Shown: one piece after another, positions 54,911 through 63,614 of the stretch
How positions within the stretch are numbered: the first letter of the stretch is position 1
Layout of the letters: each line of letters begins with the position of its first letter
NCBI RefSeq assembly: GCF_011440275.1
Contig: NZ_JAAOIV010000001.1
Coordinates: 248,001 to 312,000 of the forward strand
Length of the DNA stretch: 64,000 nucleotides
DNA from: Metallococcus carri
GTDB lineage: Bacteria > Actinomycetota > Actinomycetes > Actinomycetales > Dermatophilaceae
Reading direction: 5' to 3'
Program-made: the position numbers and the translations under genes
The notes under the pieces: model-generated
Told to the model about the DNA's origin: nothing
What the model saw: the letters and a program-made list of their open reading frames with translations, nothing else
Databases searched by the model: none

Positions 54911-56074
54911 ATGGACGTCCTGAGCGCAGTCGTCGACGCGCTGGCGATGGCCGGCTCGATGGGCTGGCAGATCCTCTGGCCCCTCGTGCTCGGTTTCATG
55001 CTGTCCGGCGTCATCCAGGCGGTGGTGCGCAAGGAGCGCGTCACGCAGCTGATGGCCGACGACTCGCCGAGATCGATCGCGGTCTCCGCGCTGTTCGGCG
55101 CGGCGTCCTCGTCCTGCTCCTACGCCGCGGTCGCGCTGGCCCGGGCGCTGTTTCGCAAGGGCGCGGACTTCGCGGCGGCGATGGCCTTCGAGATCGCCTC
55201 GACCAACCTGGTGCTCGAGCTCGGGCTGGTCCTGTGGTTCGTGATGGGCTGGCAGTTCACCGCCGCGGAGTTCGTCGGCGGCCCGATCATGATCGTGCTG
55301 GTCGCGCTCGGATTCAGGCTCTGGATGCGCGGCCGGATCGTCGAGGCGGCGCGGCGGCAGGCCGAGCAGGGGCTCGCCGGGTCGATGGAGGGCCACGCCG
55401 CCATGGACATGTCCGTCCAGGGCGACGCCGGATTCTGGGCCCGGCTGCTCTCCCGGGACGGCGTGACCGCGGTCTCGCGCTACTTCGTGATGGACTGGGC
55501 GGCCGTGCTCCGCGACATCGTGCTGGGCCTGCTGATCGCCGGCGCGTTCGCCGCATGGGTGCCCAAGGCCTGGCTGCAGGCAGTGTTCTTCACCGAAGAC
55601 CCGGTCGCCTCGTTCGTGCTGGGCCCGCTGATCGGGCCACTGCTGGCCGTGGTCAGCTTCGTCTGCTCGGTCGGGAACGTGCCGCTGGCGGCGGTGCTGT
55701 GGAACGGCGGGATCAGCTTCGGCGGCGTGGTCAGCTTCCTGTTCGCCGACCTGATCATCATCCCGATCATCCTCATCTACAAGAAGTACTACGGCTGGAA
55801 GGCCACGTCCCGGATCTGCCTGGTCTTCTACGCCGCGATGGTCGTCGCCGGATACCTCGTCGAATTGATCTTCGGCCCGCTCGGCATGGTCCCGCACGAC
55901 CGGAACCTGGCAGTCGCCGAGACCGGCATCAGCTGGAACTACACCACCTGGCTGAACATCGCCTTCCTGGCACTCGCCGCCGCCCTGCTGACCGTGTTCC
56001 TCCGCACCGGCAGTACCGGCATGCTCCGCATGATGGGCGGCTCCCCGGAGCCGGCAGAGCGCGGACACCACTGA
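54911..56074 (+). CDS. Permease of the COG0701/ArsP_1 family
   Basis: 387 aa with eight to ten helices in two halves. SSSCSYAAVALARALFRKGADF in helix 2 region and VCSVGNVPLAAVLWNGGISFGG in the second half are the paired hallmark of UPF0718/ArsP-like permeases, which include organoarsenical and proposed Cu/Zn exporters. The His/Met segment GHAAMDMSVQGD lies in the central loop. GGGAGGAAGG before ATG 54911. Substrate cannot be read. Its position between the Cd and Hg genes suggests a metal or organometal. Confidence 0.82.
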   Translation: MDVLSAVVDALAMAGSMGWQILWPLVLGFMLSGVIQAVVRKERVTQLMADDSPRSIAVSALFGAASSSCSYAAVALARALFRKGADFAAAMAFEIASTNLVLELGLVLWFVMGWQFTAAEFVGGPIMIVLVALGFRLWMRGRIVEAARRQAEQGLAGSMEGHAAMDMSVQGDAGFWARLLSRDGVTAVSRYFVMDWAAVLRDIVLGLLIAGAFAAWVPKAWLQAVFFTEDPVASFVLGPLIGPLLAVVSFVCSVGNVPLAAVLWNGGISFGGVVSFLFADLIIIPIILIYKKYYGWKATSRICLVFYAAMVVAGYLVELIFGPLGMVPHDRNLAVAETGISWNYTTWLNIAFLALAAALLTVFLRTGSTGMLRMMGGSPEPAERGHH

Positions 56075-56236
56075 CCGGCTCTCCGCCGCGGACGGCTCAG
56101 CCCGCGACGCACGAGGACGATGAAGCCTCGGCTGGCGGCGAGTCGGATGGTTCACCGAGATCGTCCATCTCCAGTGCCTGCCGGCCCGATCGGCACGGTG
56201 GTCCGGCCGGCGACGACGGCGAGATCGGCGCAGCAC

Positions 56237-56626
56237 TCACAGATACCGGCAGACCTGGTCCGGGCTGCACGAGTCGAGGTCGGGCTTCGCGGCGTCGTTC
56301 CTGAGCCCGGCGATGGTGTCTCGGAGCGCCGCGAGCTGGGCGATCTGCTGCTCGATCTCGGCCAGGCGTGCATCGAGGAGGTCGCGCACGTGCTCGCAGG
56401 GCGCGTGGCCGCCGTCCCGGATGTCGAGGATCTGGCGGATCTGGGCGAGGGTGAGGCCCGCGGCCTGGCCGCGGTGGACGAAGTCGATCCGGGCGACCGT
56501 CTCGGGCGCGTAGTCGCGGTATCCGGACGGCGTCCGCTCGGCCGGGGGAAGCAGTCCCTGCTCCTCGTAGAAGCGCAGCGTCTTCGCCGTCGTGCCCGCC
56601 CGCTCTGCGAGTTCCCCGATGCGCAT
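56237..56626 (-). CDS. merR: MerR-family heavy-metal regulator of the mer genes
   Basis: 129 aa from ATG 56626. N-terminal HTH (MRIGELAERAGTTAKTLRFY), long dimerisation helix, and metal ligands Cys77 (GHAPCEHV), Cys120 and Cys126 (DSCSPDQVCRYL). Mercury MerR uses three Cys with a C-x8-C tail. Here the tail is C-x5-C, closer to CadR/PbrR types, so Cd/Pb response is possible. Divergent from merA across a typical MerR-type promoter. Confidence 0.85.
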   Translation of the reverse strand: MRIGELAERAGTTAKTLRFYEEQGLLPPAERTPSGYRDYAPETVARIDFVHRGQAAGLTLAQIRQILDIRDGGHAPCEHVRDLLDARLAEIEQQIAQLAALRDTIAGLRNDAAKPDLDSCSPDQVCRYL

Positions 56627-56660
56627 CTCGCATCCCCTCTTCGATCGGCGGAAAGTCCTC

Positions 56661-56692
56661 TTGACCTTCCCCTGCACTGGAAGGTCCAGCAT
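56661..56692 (+). promoter_or_regulatory. MerR-type promoter of merA
   Basis: TTGACC (56661-56666) and a weak -10 CAGCAT (56687-56692) are 20 bp apart, the over-long spacing that MerR proteins correct by DNA twisting. Between them is the dyad ACCTTCC-N8-GGAAGGT (56664-56685), the common core of CueR/MerR-family operators. Confidence 0.75.
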
Positions 56693-56736
56693 GGCTGAGC
56701 AGGGACCAGAAGTCCAAGCATCGACAGGGAGCCGGG

Positions 56737-58161
56737 ATGACCACCATGTACGACCTCGCCATCATCGGATCGGGCGGCGGGGCGTTCGCCGCCGCGATCC
56801 GCGCGACCACGCTCGGCAAGTCGGTGGTGATGATCGAGCGCGGGACCTTCGGCGGCACCTGCGTGAACACCGGCTGCGTGCCGTCGAAGGCCCTCATCGC
56901 CGCGGCCGACGCACGGCACTCCGCGGCCGACGCCGCCGACCGGTTCCCGGGGATCGAAACGACGGCGGGGCCGGTGGACATGCCCGCCCTGATCGCCGGG
57001 AAGCAGGCGCTGGTCGAGTCGCTGCGGGGCGAGAAGTACGCCGACGTCGCCGACTCCTACGGGTGGGCCGTCCGCCGCGGCGACGCCGCGTTCGCCGGCA
57101 CCCCCGACGCACCGGTCCTCCAGGTCGCCGGGGACGACGGGAGCACCGAGACGATCGAGGCCGGGCACTACCTGGTCGCGACCGGCGCTCGGCCGTGGGC
57201 CCCGCCGATCGACGGTCTGGACGAGACCGGGTACCTGACCTCGACCACGGCGATGGAGCTGACGGAGGTCCCTGAGTCGCTGCTGGTGATCGGCGGCGGC
57301 TACGTCGCCCTGGAGCAGGCGCAGCTGTTTGCCCGGCTCGGCTCCGAGGTCACCGTGCTGGTGCGGTCCCGGCTGGCGTCGAAGGAGGAGCCGGAGGTGT
57401 CCAGGACGCTGCAGGAGGTGTTCGCCGACGAGGGCATCCGGGTGGTCCGCCGTGCGCTGCCGACGCGGGTGTCGCGGGACGCCGCGACCGGGCAGGCCTT
57501 CGTCACCGCCGACGTCGCCGGCGGCCGGGAGGAGTTCCGCGCCGACCAAGTGCTCCTCGCCCTCGGGCGACGACCAGCCACCGACGGGCTCGGCCTCGAC
57601 GCGGTCGGGGTCGAGACCGGGGACCTCGGCGAGGTGGTCGTCTCCGACCGGATGCAGTCCTCCCACCCGCGGATCTGGGCCGCGGGCGACGTGACCGGCC
57701 ACCCCGAGTTCGTCTACGTCGCCGCCCAGCACGGCACCCTCGTCGCCGAGAACGCGTTCGCCGACGCCGACCGGGCCGTGGACTACGCCCGGCTGCCGAG
57801 GGTCACGTTCACCGGCCCTGCGATCGGCGCGGTCGGGATGACCGAGAAGGACGTCGTCGCCGCAGGGATCCGCTGCGACTGCCGCGTCCTGCCCCTGCAT
57901 CATGTTCCCCGCGCACTGGTCAACCGCGACAGCCGCGGCTTCGTCAAGATCGTTGTGGACGCCGACACCGGGAAGATCCTCGGCATCACCGCCGTCGCCA
58001 AGGACGCCGGCGAGCTCGCCGCCGCAGGGGTCCACGTGCTCGGCAAGACCGTCGCCGAGGTCGCCGACGCCTGGGCCCCCTACCTGACCATGGCCGAGGG
58101 CATCCGGATCGCCGCCAGGGCCTTCACCACCGATCCGTCGCTCCTGTCGTGCTGCGCGTGA
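56737..58161 (+). CDS. merA: Mercuric reductase MerA
   Basis: 474-aa FAD-disulfide oxidoreductase. FAD site IIGSGGGAFAAA, redox pair GTCVNTGCVPSK (Cys42, Cys47), NADPH site VIGGGYVALEQAQ, and the C-terminal vicinal cysteines SCCA (472-473) that receive Hg(II), which distinguish MerA from dihydrolipoamide dehydrogenase. No N-terminal MerP-like HMA domain, as in many actinobacterial forms. Reduces Hg(II) to Hg(0). merB follows 47 bp later. Confidence 0.96.
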   Translation: MTTMYDLAIIGSGGGAFAAAIRATTLGKSVVMIERGTFGGTCVNTGCVPSKALIAAADARHSAADAADRFPGIETTAGPVDMPALIAGKQALVESLRGEKYADVADSYGWAVRRGDAAFAGTPDAPVLQVAGDDGSTETIEAGHYLVATGARPWAPPIDGLDETGYLTSTTAMELTEVPESLLVIGGGYVALEQAQLFARLGSEVTVLVRSRLASKEEPEVSRTLQEVFADEGIRVVRRALPTRVSRDAATGQAFVTADVAGGREEFRADQVLLALGRRPATDGLGLDAVGVETGDLGEVVVSDRMQSSHPRIWAAGDVTGHPEFVYVAAQHGTLVAENAFADADRAVDYARLPRVTFTGPAIGAVGMTEKDVVAAGIRCDCRVLPLHHVPRALVNRDSRGFVKIVVDADTGKILGITAVAKDAGELAAAGVHVLGKTVAEVADAWAPYLTMAEGIRIAARAFTTDPSLLSCCA

Positions 58162-58208
58162 GCGCGCACGGGGCCCAGCCCACCGATCACAGATCCGAGG
58201 AGATCGCG

Positions 58209-58880
58209 ATGACCGACCGCACCACCGACCTGGCAGGAGGCCTGGCCGACCGGCTCGTCCGCACCGAGGAGTCCGGGCTCGACGCCGGCCTGCTCGTGCC
58301 GCTGCTGAGGCTGCTCGTCGAAGGGCATCCACTCGCGGTGGAGGACCTCGCCGACGCGGCCGGCCGCAGCGAGGACGACGTGCGCGCAGGCCTGGCGCTC
58401 GTCCCCGACACCGAGTACGACGAACAGGACCGGATCGTCGGCCAGGGCCTCACCCTGCGCCCCACCGTCCACCGGTTCGCCGTCGACGGGAACGACCTGT
58501 ACACCTGGTGCGCCCTGGACACCCTGGCCTTCCCAGCCCTGCTCGCACGCCCGGCGCGCATCGAGTCGACCTCGCCGACCAGCGGCCAGACCGTCCGGGT
58601 GACTGTCGACCCCGCCGCAGGCGTCACCCGCGTCGAGCCCGCCACCGCCGTGGTGTCCCTCATCGACCCCGAGCGCTTCGCCTCGATCCGCTCCTCCTTC
58701 TGCAACCAGGTGCACTACTTCGCCTCGCCCGAGGACGCCGAGGAATGGCTCGCCGAGCACCCCGACGGCCAGGTCGTCACCGTCGCAGAAGCCCACTGGC
58801 TCGGCTCCGCACTCGCCTCCGCTTTCCTGGACGGCCCCGAAAGGGCCACCGGCGGACGCAACGTCCACCCATGCTGTTGA
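58209..58880 (+). CDS. merB: Organomercurial lyase MerB
   Basis: 223 aa from ATG 58209 (GAGGAG upstream). Catalytic Cys101 and Asp104 (TWCALD) and Cys165 (SSFCNQVHYFAS) are the triad that protonates the C-Hg bond. The protein ends in an unusual HPCC, which might pass Hg(II) to MerA. merA plus merB gives broad-spectrum mercury resistance. Confidence 0.94.
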   Translation: MTDRTTDLAGGLADRLVRTEESGLDAGLLVPLLRLLVEGHPLAVEDLADAAGRSEDDVRAGLALVPDTEYDEQDRIVGQGLTLRPTVHRFAVDGNDLYTWCALDTLAFPALLARPARIESTSPTSGQTVRVTVDPAAGVTRVEPATAVVSLIDPERFASIRSSFCNQVHYFASPEDAEEWLAEHPDGQVVTVAEAHWLGSALASAFLDGPERATGGRNVHPCC

Positions 58881-58910
58881 TCACGACCCAGCCACGAGAA
58901 TGCAAGACAA

Positions 58911-59216
58911 ATGCGCCGACCGGATGATCGACCGGGCGGCGGGCTGCTGATGGCGGACGGCGCGGTTCTCTTCGTGGTGCTCTGCTGCGGACTGCCGCTC
59001 GTCCTCGCCGGAGGGGCGCTCGCCGGGATCGGCGGCCACCTGCGCAGCCCCTGGACCGTCGCCGCGGGGATCGCAGTCGTCCTGGCCGTCGCCGCGGCCG
59101 CAATAGCCGGGGCGCACCGCCGAACCCAGGACGCCGACTGCCGTCCGTCCCGGACCACGCGGGCCGCACAGGACCCAGCGGCACACCGACGCCGAGCAGC
59201 CGGCGCGGATCGATGA
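58911..59216 (+). CDS. Small two-helix membrane protein with CC motif, possible mercury transporter
   Basis: 101 aa from ATG 58911, or about 88 from ATG 58950. Helix 1 (AVLFVVLCCGLPLVLAGGAL) holds a vicinal CC, and helix 2 is WTVAAGIAVVLAVAAAAIAGA. A CC in the first helix is the Hg(II)-binding feature of MerT/MerF/MerE-type transporters, none of which is otherwise present in this mer cluster. It directly follows merB on the same strand. Sequence family not recognised, so the role is inferred. The remaining gap to 59382 shows nothing. Confidence 0.5.
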   Translation: MRRPDDRPGGGLLMADGAVLFVVLCCGLPLVLAGGALAGIGGHLRSPWTVAAGIAVVLAVAAAAIAGAHRRTQDADCRPSRTTRAAQDPAAHRRRAAGADR

Positions 59217-59382
59217 CCGCCCGCGTCTCGCCGAGACGCCGCTCGGGAACGGCGCTGGCGGACACGACGAGCCGGCGCGGACACGGCAGCCGGGCACACG
59301 CCCACGAGGATGCCGTCACCAGATGCCCTGCCGCTCCACGCGCAAGGCAGATTGCCGACCAGAACGCGCAGCGATTTGCCAT

Positions 59383-59401
59383 TTGATTCGACGCGCTTCA
59401 A
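59383..59401 (+). promoter_or_regulatory. ArsR-type operator before ACR3
   Basis: TTGATTCGACGCGCTTCAA, a dyad of the form TTGA-N2-CG-N3-CG-N2-TCAA. It ends 9 bp before the ACR3 ATG and overlaps AATATA. No good Shine-Dalgarno is visible. The ArsR-ArsC fusion two genes on is the likely binder. Confidence 0.55.
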
Positions 59402-59410
59402 TATAGAGGC

Positions 59411-60505
59411 ATGTCTAATCAAGCAGTGACCGCTGCGTCCCCGGCGACCCGACGGCTCTCGACCTTGGATCGGTGGCTGCCCGCCTGGATTGGCCTGGCG
59501 ATGGTCGCCGGCCTGCTGCTGGGCCGTCTTGTCCCGGGGCTGTCCGGGCTGCTGTCCCGGATGGAGGTCGGCGGGATCTCGGTGCCGATCGCGCTGGGGC
59601 TGCTGGTGATGATGTACCCGGTGCTCGCGAAGGTCCGCTACGACCGGGTCGCCGCCGTCACCGGCGACAGGAAGCTGCTGGTCTCCTCGCTGGTGCTGAA
59701 CTGGCTCGTCGGCCCGGCGGTCATGTTCGCCCTCGCCTGGGTCTTGCTGCCGGATCTGCCCGAGTACAGGACCGGGCTGATCATCGTCGGCCTGGCCCGG
59801 TGCATCGCGATGGTCGTGATCTGGAACGACTTGGCCTGCGGGGATCGCGAGGCCACCGCGGTGCTGGTGGCGATCAACTCGGTTTTCCAGGTCGTGATGT
59901 TCTCCGTCCTGGGCTGGTTCTACCTCACTGTCCTGCCCGGCTGGCTGGGCCTGGACACGCAGGGGCTGGACGTGTCGGTGGGGCAGATCGCGCTCAACGT
60001 GCTGGTGTTCCTCGGCGTCCCGCTCGTCGCCGGGTTCGCGTCGCGGTGGATCGGCGAGAAGCGCCGCGGACGGGACTGGTACGAGGAGAAGTTCCTGCCG
60101 GTGATCGGGCCGTGGGCGCTCTACGGCCTGCTGTTCACGATCGTGCTGCTGTTCGCCCTGCAAGGGAAGGCGATCACCTCCAACCCGCTGGACGTCGCCC
60201 GGATCGCGCTGCCGTTGCTGGCCTACTTCGCGATCATGTGGCTGGCCGGGATGCTGCTCGGCCGCGGCCTCGGCCTGGGCTACGCCCGGTCGACCACGCT
60301 CGCGTTCACCGCGGCGGGCAACAACTTCGAGCTCGCCATCGCCGTCGCCATCGGCACGTTCGGTGCCACGTCCGGGCAGGCGCTGGCCGGCGTCGTTGGG
60401 CCCCTGATCGAGGTGCCGGTGCTCGTCGGCCTCGTCTACGTGTCCCTCTGGGGCGCAAAGGCCTGGTTCCGCACCGACCCCTACGCCGAATCGAGTGCAT
60501 CATGA
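59411..60505 (+). CDS. acr3: Arsenite efflux transporter ACR3
   Basis: 364 aa with ten helices. The essential cysteine is in LARCIAMVVIWNDLACGD (Cys131), and AINSVFQVVMFSVLGWFYL and FTAAGNNFELAIAVAIGTFG are family hallmarks. Exports As(III) using the proton gradient. The stop overlaps the start of the ArsR-ArsC fusion (ATGA). Confidence 0.95.
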   Translation: MSNQAVTAASPATRRLSTLDRWLPAWIGLAMVAGLLLGRLVPGLSGLLSRMEVGGISVPIALGLLVMMYPVLAKVRYDRVAAVTGDRKLLVSSLVLNWLVGPAVMFALAWVLLPDLPEYRTGLIIVGLARCIAMVVIWNDLACGDREATAVLVAINSVFQVVMFSVLGWFYLTVLPGWLGLDTQGLDVSVGQIALNVLVFLGVPLVAGFASRWIGEKRRGRDWYEEKFLPVIGPWALYGLLFTIVLLFALQGKAITSNPLDVARIALPLLAYFAIMWLAGMLLGRGLGLGYARSTTLAFTAAGNNFELAIAVAIGTFGATSGQALAGVVGPLIEVPVLVGLVYVSLWGAKAWFRTDPYAESSAS

Positions 60506-61503
60506 CCACCGCCGAAGCCGTCACCGGTTCCGAGGCTTGCGCGCCGTCCACGACGCACGCGATCGGCCAGGAAGCCGCGACGACCGTGGCCGGCGCGCTG
60601 AAGGCGCTGGCGGAGCCGCTGCGGCTGCGGATGCTGTCCGCTATCGCGACCGATCCCCGCGGCGAGTCCTGTGTGTGCGATCTCGCCGAGCTCGCCGACG
60701 TGTCCCAGCCGACGGTCTCCCATCACCTGAAGGTGCTCAAGGAGACCGGGCTGCTGCTGTCGGAGCGCCGTGGCACCTGGGTCTGGTACCGGATCGCCCC
60801 GGCGAGGCGGCGCGCCGTCTCCGCGCTGCTCGACGCGTTCGCCCCCGCCGCGGTCGCCGACGCCCCCGAGAATGCGGAGGCCCGCGCTCAGACGCTGCCG
60901 GACATGGACGGCCGGGTCACCCGCCTGGGCGAGGAGCTGGCCGACGAGACGGCCGGCCTGGACCGCGACCTCGTGATCGCGATCGTGCGCGAGTCCTACG
61001 CGGGCCTCGCCCGCTCGGCCAAGCTCACCCAGCACATGATCCCGCTCACCGAGCGCTTCGCCCGCCAGCGCCTGGCCGACCTGACGCGAGACCGGGAGGC
61101 AGGCCGGCCGCAGGTGCTGTTCGTGTGCGTCGCCAACGCCGGCCGCTCCCAACTGGCCGCGGCGATCGTCAACCGGCTCGCCGGAGGCAGGGTGATCGCG
61201 CGCTCGGCGGGGTCGACGCCGGCGGCGGACGTGCACCCGCACGTCCGGTCGCTGCTCGCCGAGATCGAGGGCGGGCAGGAAGCCGACCGAGCCTTCCCGA
61301 AGCCCCTCACCGACGACGCCGTCCGCGCCGCCGACGTGGTCGTCACCATGGGCTGCGGCGACGTCTGCCCGATCATCCCCGGCGTCCGCTACGAGGACTG
61401 GGCCGTCGGCGACCCCGCCCTGGCCTCGCCCGAAGGAGTCGAAGCGATCCGCGACGACATCGAGCGCCGCGTCCGCACGCTCATCGCCGCCCTCACCGAC
61501 TGA
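60502..61503 (+). CDS. ArsR-ArsC fusion: arsenic sensor joined to arsenate reductase
   Basis: 333 aa. Residues 25-115 are an ArsR winged helix with As(III) site ESCVCDL (Cys57, Cys59) and HTH VSQPTVSHHLKVLKETG. Residues 133-197 are a three-helix linker found before actinobacterial ArsC domains. Residues 203-333 are a low-molecular-weight-phosphatase-type reductase with CVANAGRSQ (Cys209) and GCGDVC (Cys285, Cys289). ATGA overlap with acr3. One protein would both sense arsenite and make it. Confidence 0.9.
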   Translation: MTTAEAVTGSEACAPSTTHAIGQEAATTVAGALKALAEPLRLRMLSAIATDPRGESCVCDLAELADVSQPTVSHHLKVLKETGLLLSERRGTWVWYRIAPARRRAVSALLDAFAPAAVADAPENAEARAQTLPDMDGRVTRLGEELADETAGLDRDLVIAIVRESYAGLARSAKLTQHMIPLTERFARQRLADLTRDREAGRPQVLFVCVANAGRSQLAAAIVNRLAGGRVIARSAGSTPAADVHPHVRSLLAEIEGGQEADRAFPKPLTDDAVRAADVVVTMGCGDVCPIIPGVRYEDWAVGDPALASPEGVEAIRDDIERRVRTLIAALTD

Positions 61504-61519
61504 AAGAACAGGACCGAAC

Positions 61520-62368
61520 ATGACCGATCCGAAGCCCTCCGTCCTCTTCGTCTGCGTCCACAACGCCGGCCGCTCCCAGATGGCCGCCGGCTGGCTCCGC
61601 CGCCTCGCCGGCGACCGCATCGAGGTCCGATCGGCGGGCTCGATGCCCGCCGATCAGATCAACCCGGTCGCCGTCGAAGCGATGGCCGAGGTGGGCATCG
61701 ACATCGCCGCGGAGCAGCCCAAGATCCTCACCACCGAAGCGGTGCAGGACTCCGACGTCGTGATCACCATGGGCTGCGGCGACACCTGCCCCTTCTACCC
61801 CGGCAAGCGCTACGAGGACTGGACCCTCGACGACCCCGCCGGCCAGGGCATCGACGCCGTCCGCCCGATCCGAGACGAGATCCGCGCCCGCATCGAGAAG
61901 CTGGTCGACGAACTGCTCGCGCCCGCCGAGCAGGAGGAACGCGGGCAGGTGCCGGCGGTGCTGTTCGTCTGCAAGAAGAACGGCGGGAAGTCGCAGATGG
62001 CCGCCGCCCTCATGCGCCAGATCGCCGGCGACGCCGTCGAGGTCTACTCCGCGGGCACGGCCCCAGGGGCGTCGCTCAATGCGCTGTCCGCTGCTTCGGT
62101 CGCGGAGGTCGGGGCGAGCATGGCCGGCGAGCACCCCAAGCCGATCGACCCGGCCCTGCTGCGCACCGTGGACCGCGTCGTCGTCATCGGCGACGAGGCC
62201 GTCGTCGAGCCCGCGCCGGGGATGGCCGGGACCATCGAGACCTGGAGCATCCACGAGCCGTCAGACCGCGGGATCGAGGGCGAGGAGCGGATGCGTCTGA
62301 TCCGCGACGAACTCGCCGAGAAGGCCCGCGGCCTCCTCTCAGATCTGGTCGTCTCGTCGAAGGCCTGA
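61520..62368 (+). CDS. Tandem arsenate reductase: thioredoxin-type ArsC joined to mycothiol-type ArsC
   Basis: 282 aa. Domain 1 (1-130) has CVHNAGRSQ (Cys12, Arg18) and the resolving GCGDTC (Cys86, Cys90) of thioredoxin-linked ArsC. Domain 2 (145-282) has CKKNGGKSQMAAAL (Cys151) and VDRVVVIGDEA, with EPSDRGIEG near the end, as in the Corynebacterium mycothiol/mycoredoxin-dependent ArsC1 group, and lacks the resolving Cys pair. In domain 2 the CX5R loop has Lys in place of Arg. Follows the ArsR-ArsC fusion by 16 bp. Confidence 0.88.
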   Translation: MTDPKPSVLFVCVHNAGRSQMAAGWLRRLAGDRIEVRSAGSMPADQINPVAVEAMAEVGIDIAAEQPKILTTEAVQDSDVVITMGCGDTCPFYPGKRYEDWTLDDPAGQGIDAVRPIRDEIRARIEKLVDELLAPAEQEERGQVPAVLFVCKKNGGKSQMAAALMRQIAGDAVEVYSAGTAPGASLNALSAASVAEVGASMAGEHPKPIDPALLRTVDRVVVIGDEAVVEPAPGMAGTIETWSIHEPSDRGIEGEERMRLIRDELAEKARGLLSDLVVSSKA

Positions 62369-62375
62369 ACCCGGG

Positions 62376-63614
62376 TCACGCCGTCTGCTCGGCCGTGGCC
62401 TCCGCCCGGCGGGGAGCCTGGGTGCGTGAGCTGGCGATCATGAGCACCGTCCCGACCGCTGCCAGGGCGGCGAGGACGAGGAACGCGTGCGCGTAGCCGC
62501 CGGTCGCCTCGGCCAGCACCGCGCCGGCGAACGGGGCGAGGGCTGTGGCCAGCAGCACCGGCAGGCCCAGGACGCCGGAGAGGTGGCCGTAGGCGCGCGG
62601 GCCCCAGCGGTCGGTGATCGCGGTCGCCTGCAGCAGCGTCGCGATCCCGCGCCCGATCCCGGCGGCCATCGCCGCCGCGACCAGCAGGCCGACCGGGCCC
62701 GGTACGACGGCGAGGGCGAGCGTGCTCGCCGACACCAGGACGAACACCGTCGCGGTGCGCGCGGTCAGCGGGACGCGGCGCGCCAGACCGGTGTAGACGA
62801 GGCGGCCGGCGACCTGGCCAATGCCGCCGAGGCCGAACACCCATGCCGCGGACTGCGCGGTCAGGCCGCGCTCGAGCATGAGCGGGACCAGGGCGAGCAG
62901 TCCGGAGTACATCGCCAGCGACACCAGGGTGAGTCCCGCTGCGAGCAGCCGGAACCGTGCGCTGCGCAGGACCTCCGTTGCGTGGGCGCGGTCGACGGCG
63001 GGTTCCTCGGGGTGCTGCTTCGCGGGCCAGGGCCGACGCAGGAGGAACCAGTGAGCCGGGACCGTGAGCACGGCGAGGACGACCGACGCCCACAGGTAGG
63101 TCGCCCGCCAGCCCACGTGCGCGCCGACGGTCGCGGTCAGCGGAGCGAACACCGTGCTGGCCAGGCCAGCGACCAGGGTGAGCGTCGCCAGCGCACCCAG
63201 GCGTCGACCCGAGAACCAGCCGGTGATCGCGGCGAAAGCCGGCGGGTAGAGCACCCCGGCCATCGCGGCCCCGGCCAGCACCCAGCCACCGATGAAGACC
63301 GGCAGTTCCGGCGAGACGGCGATCACCACGAGGGCGAGGACGCCGAGGATCGAGCCGGCGGACATGATGCGGCGCGGCCCGTGCTGGTCGATGACCCGGC
63401 CGACCGGCACCCCGGCCAGCGCCGAGACGACCAGCGCGGCCGAGAATGCCGAGGCGACGACGACCGGCGACCAGCCAGTGTCGGCGCTGATCCGCGGGGC
63501 GAGGACGGGGAAGGCGTAGTAGAGCAGGCCCCAGGAGGCGATCTCGGTCACGCACAGCGCCGCCAGCACCGTCCCCAGCGCTGGGCGCGTCGCCAGCTCA
63601 GGCAACGGCGGCAC
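62376..63614 (-). CDS. MFS transporter of the ars region
   Basis: About 412 aa with 12 helices. Helix 1 ALGTVLAALCVTEIASWGLLYYAF, loop GVPVGRVIDQHGPRRIM and a central polar loop before helix 7 are standard MFS. The start is uncertain: GTG 63614 overlaps the upstream flavoprotein stop by 17 bp, which suggests coupling, and residues further upstream are a shadow of that gene. Convergent with the ArsC gene (7-bp gap). Possibly exports an arsenic species or the product of the flavoprotein. Confidence 0.8.
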   Translation of the reverse strand: MPPLPELATRPALGTVLAALCVTEIASWGLLYYAFPVLAPRISADTGWSPVVVASAFSAALVVSALAGVPVGRVIDQHGPRRIMSAGSILGVLALVVIAVSPELPVFIGGWVLAGAAMAGVLYPPAFAAITGWFSGRRLGALATLTLVAGLASTVFAPLTATVGAHVGWRATYLWASVVLAVLTVPAHWFLLRRPWPAKQHPEEPAVDRAHATEVLRSARFRLLAAGLTLVSLAMYSGLLALVPLMLERGLTAQSAAWVFGLGGIGQVAGRLVYTGLARRVPLTARTATVFVLVSASTLALAVVPGPVGLLVAAAMAAGIGRGIATLLQATAITDRWGPRAYGHLSGVLGLPVLLATALAPFAGAVLAEATGGYAHAFLVLAALAAVGTVLMIASSRTQAPRRAEATAEQTA

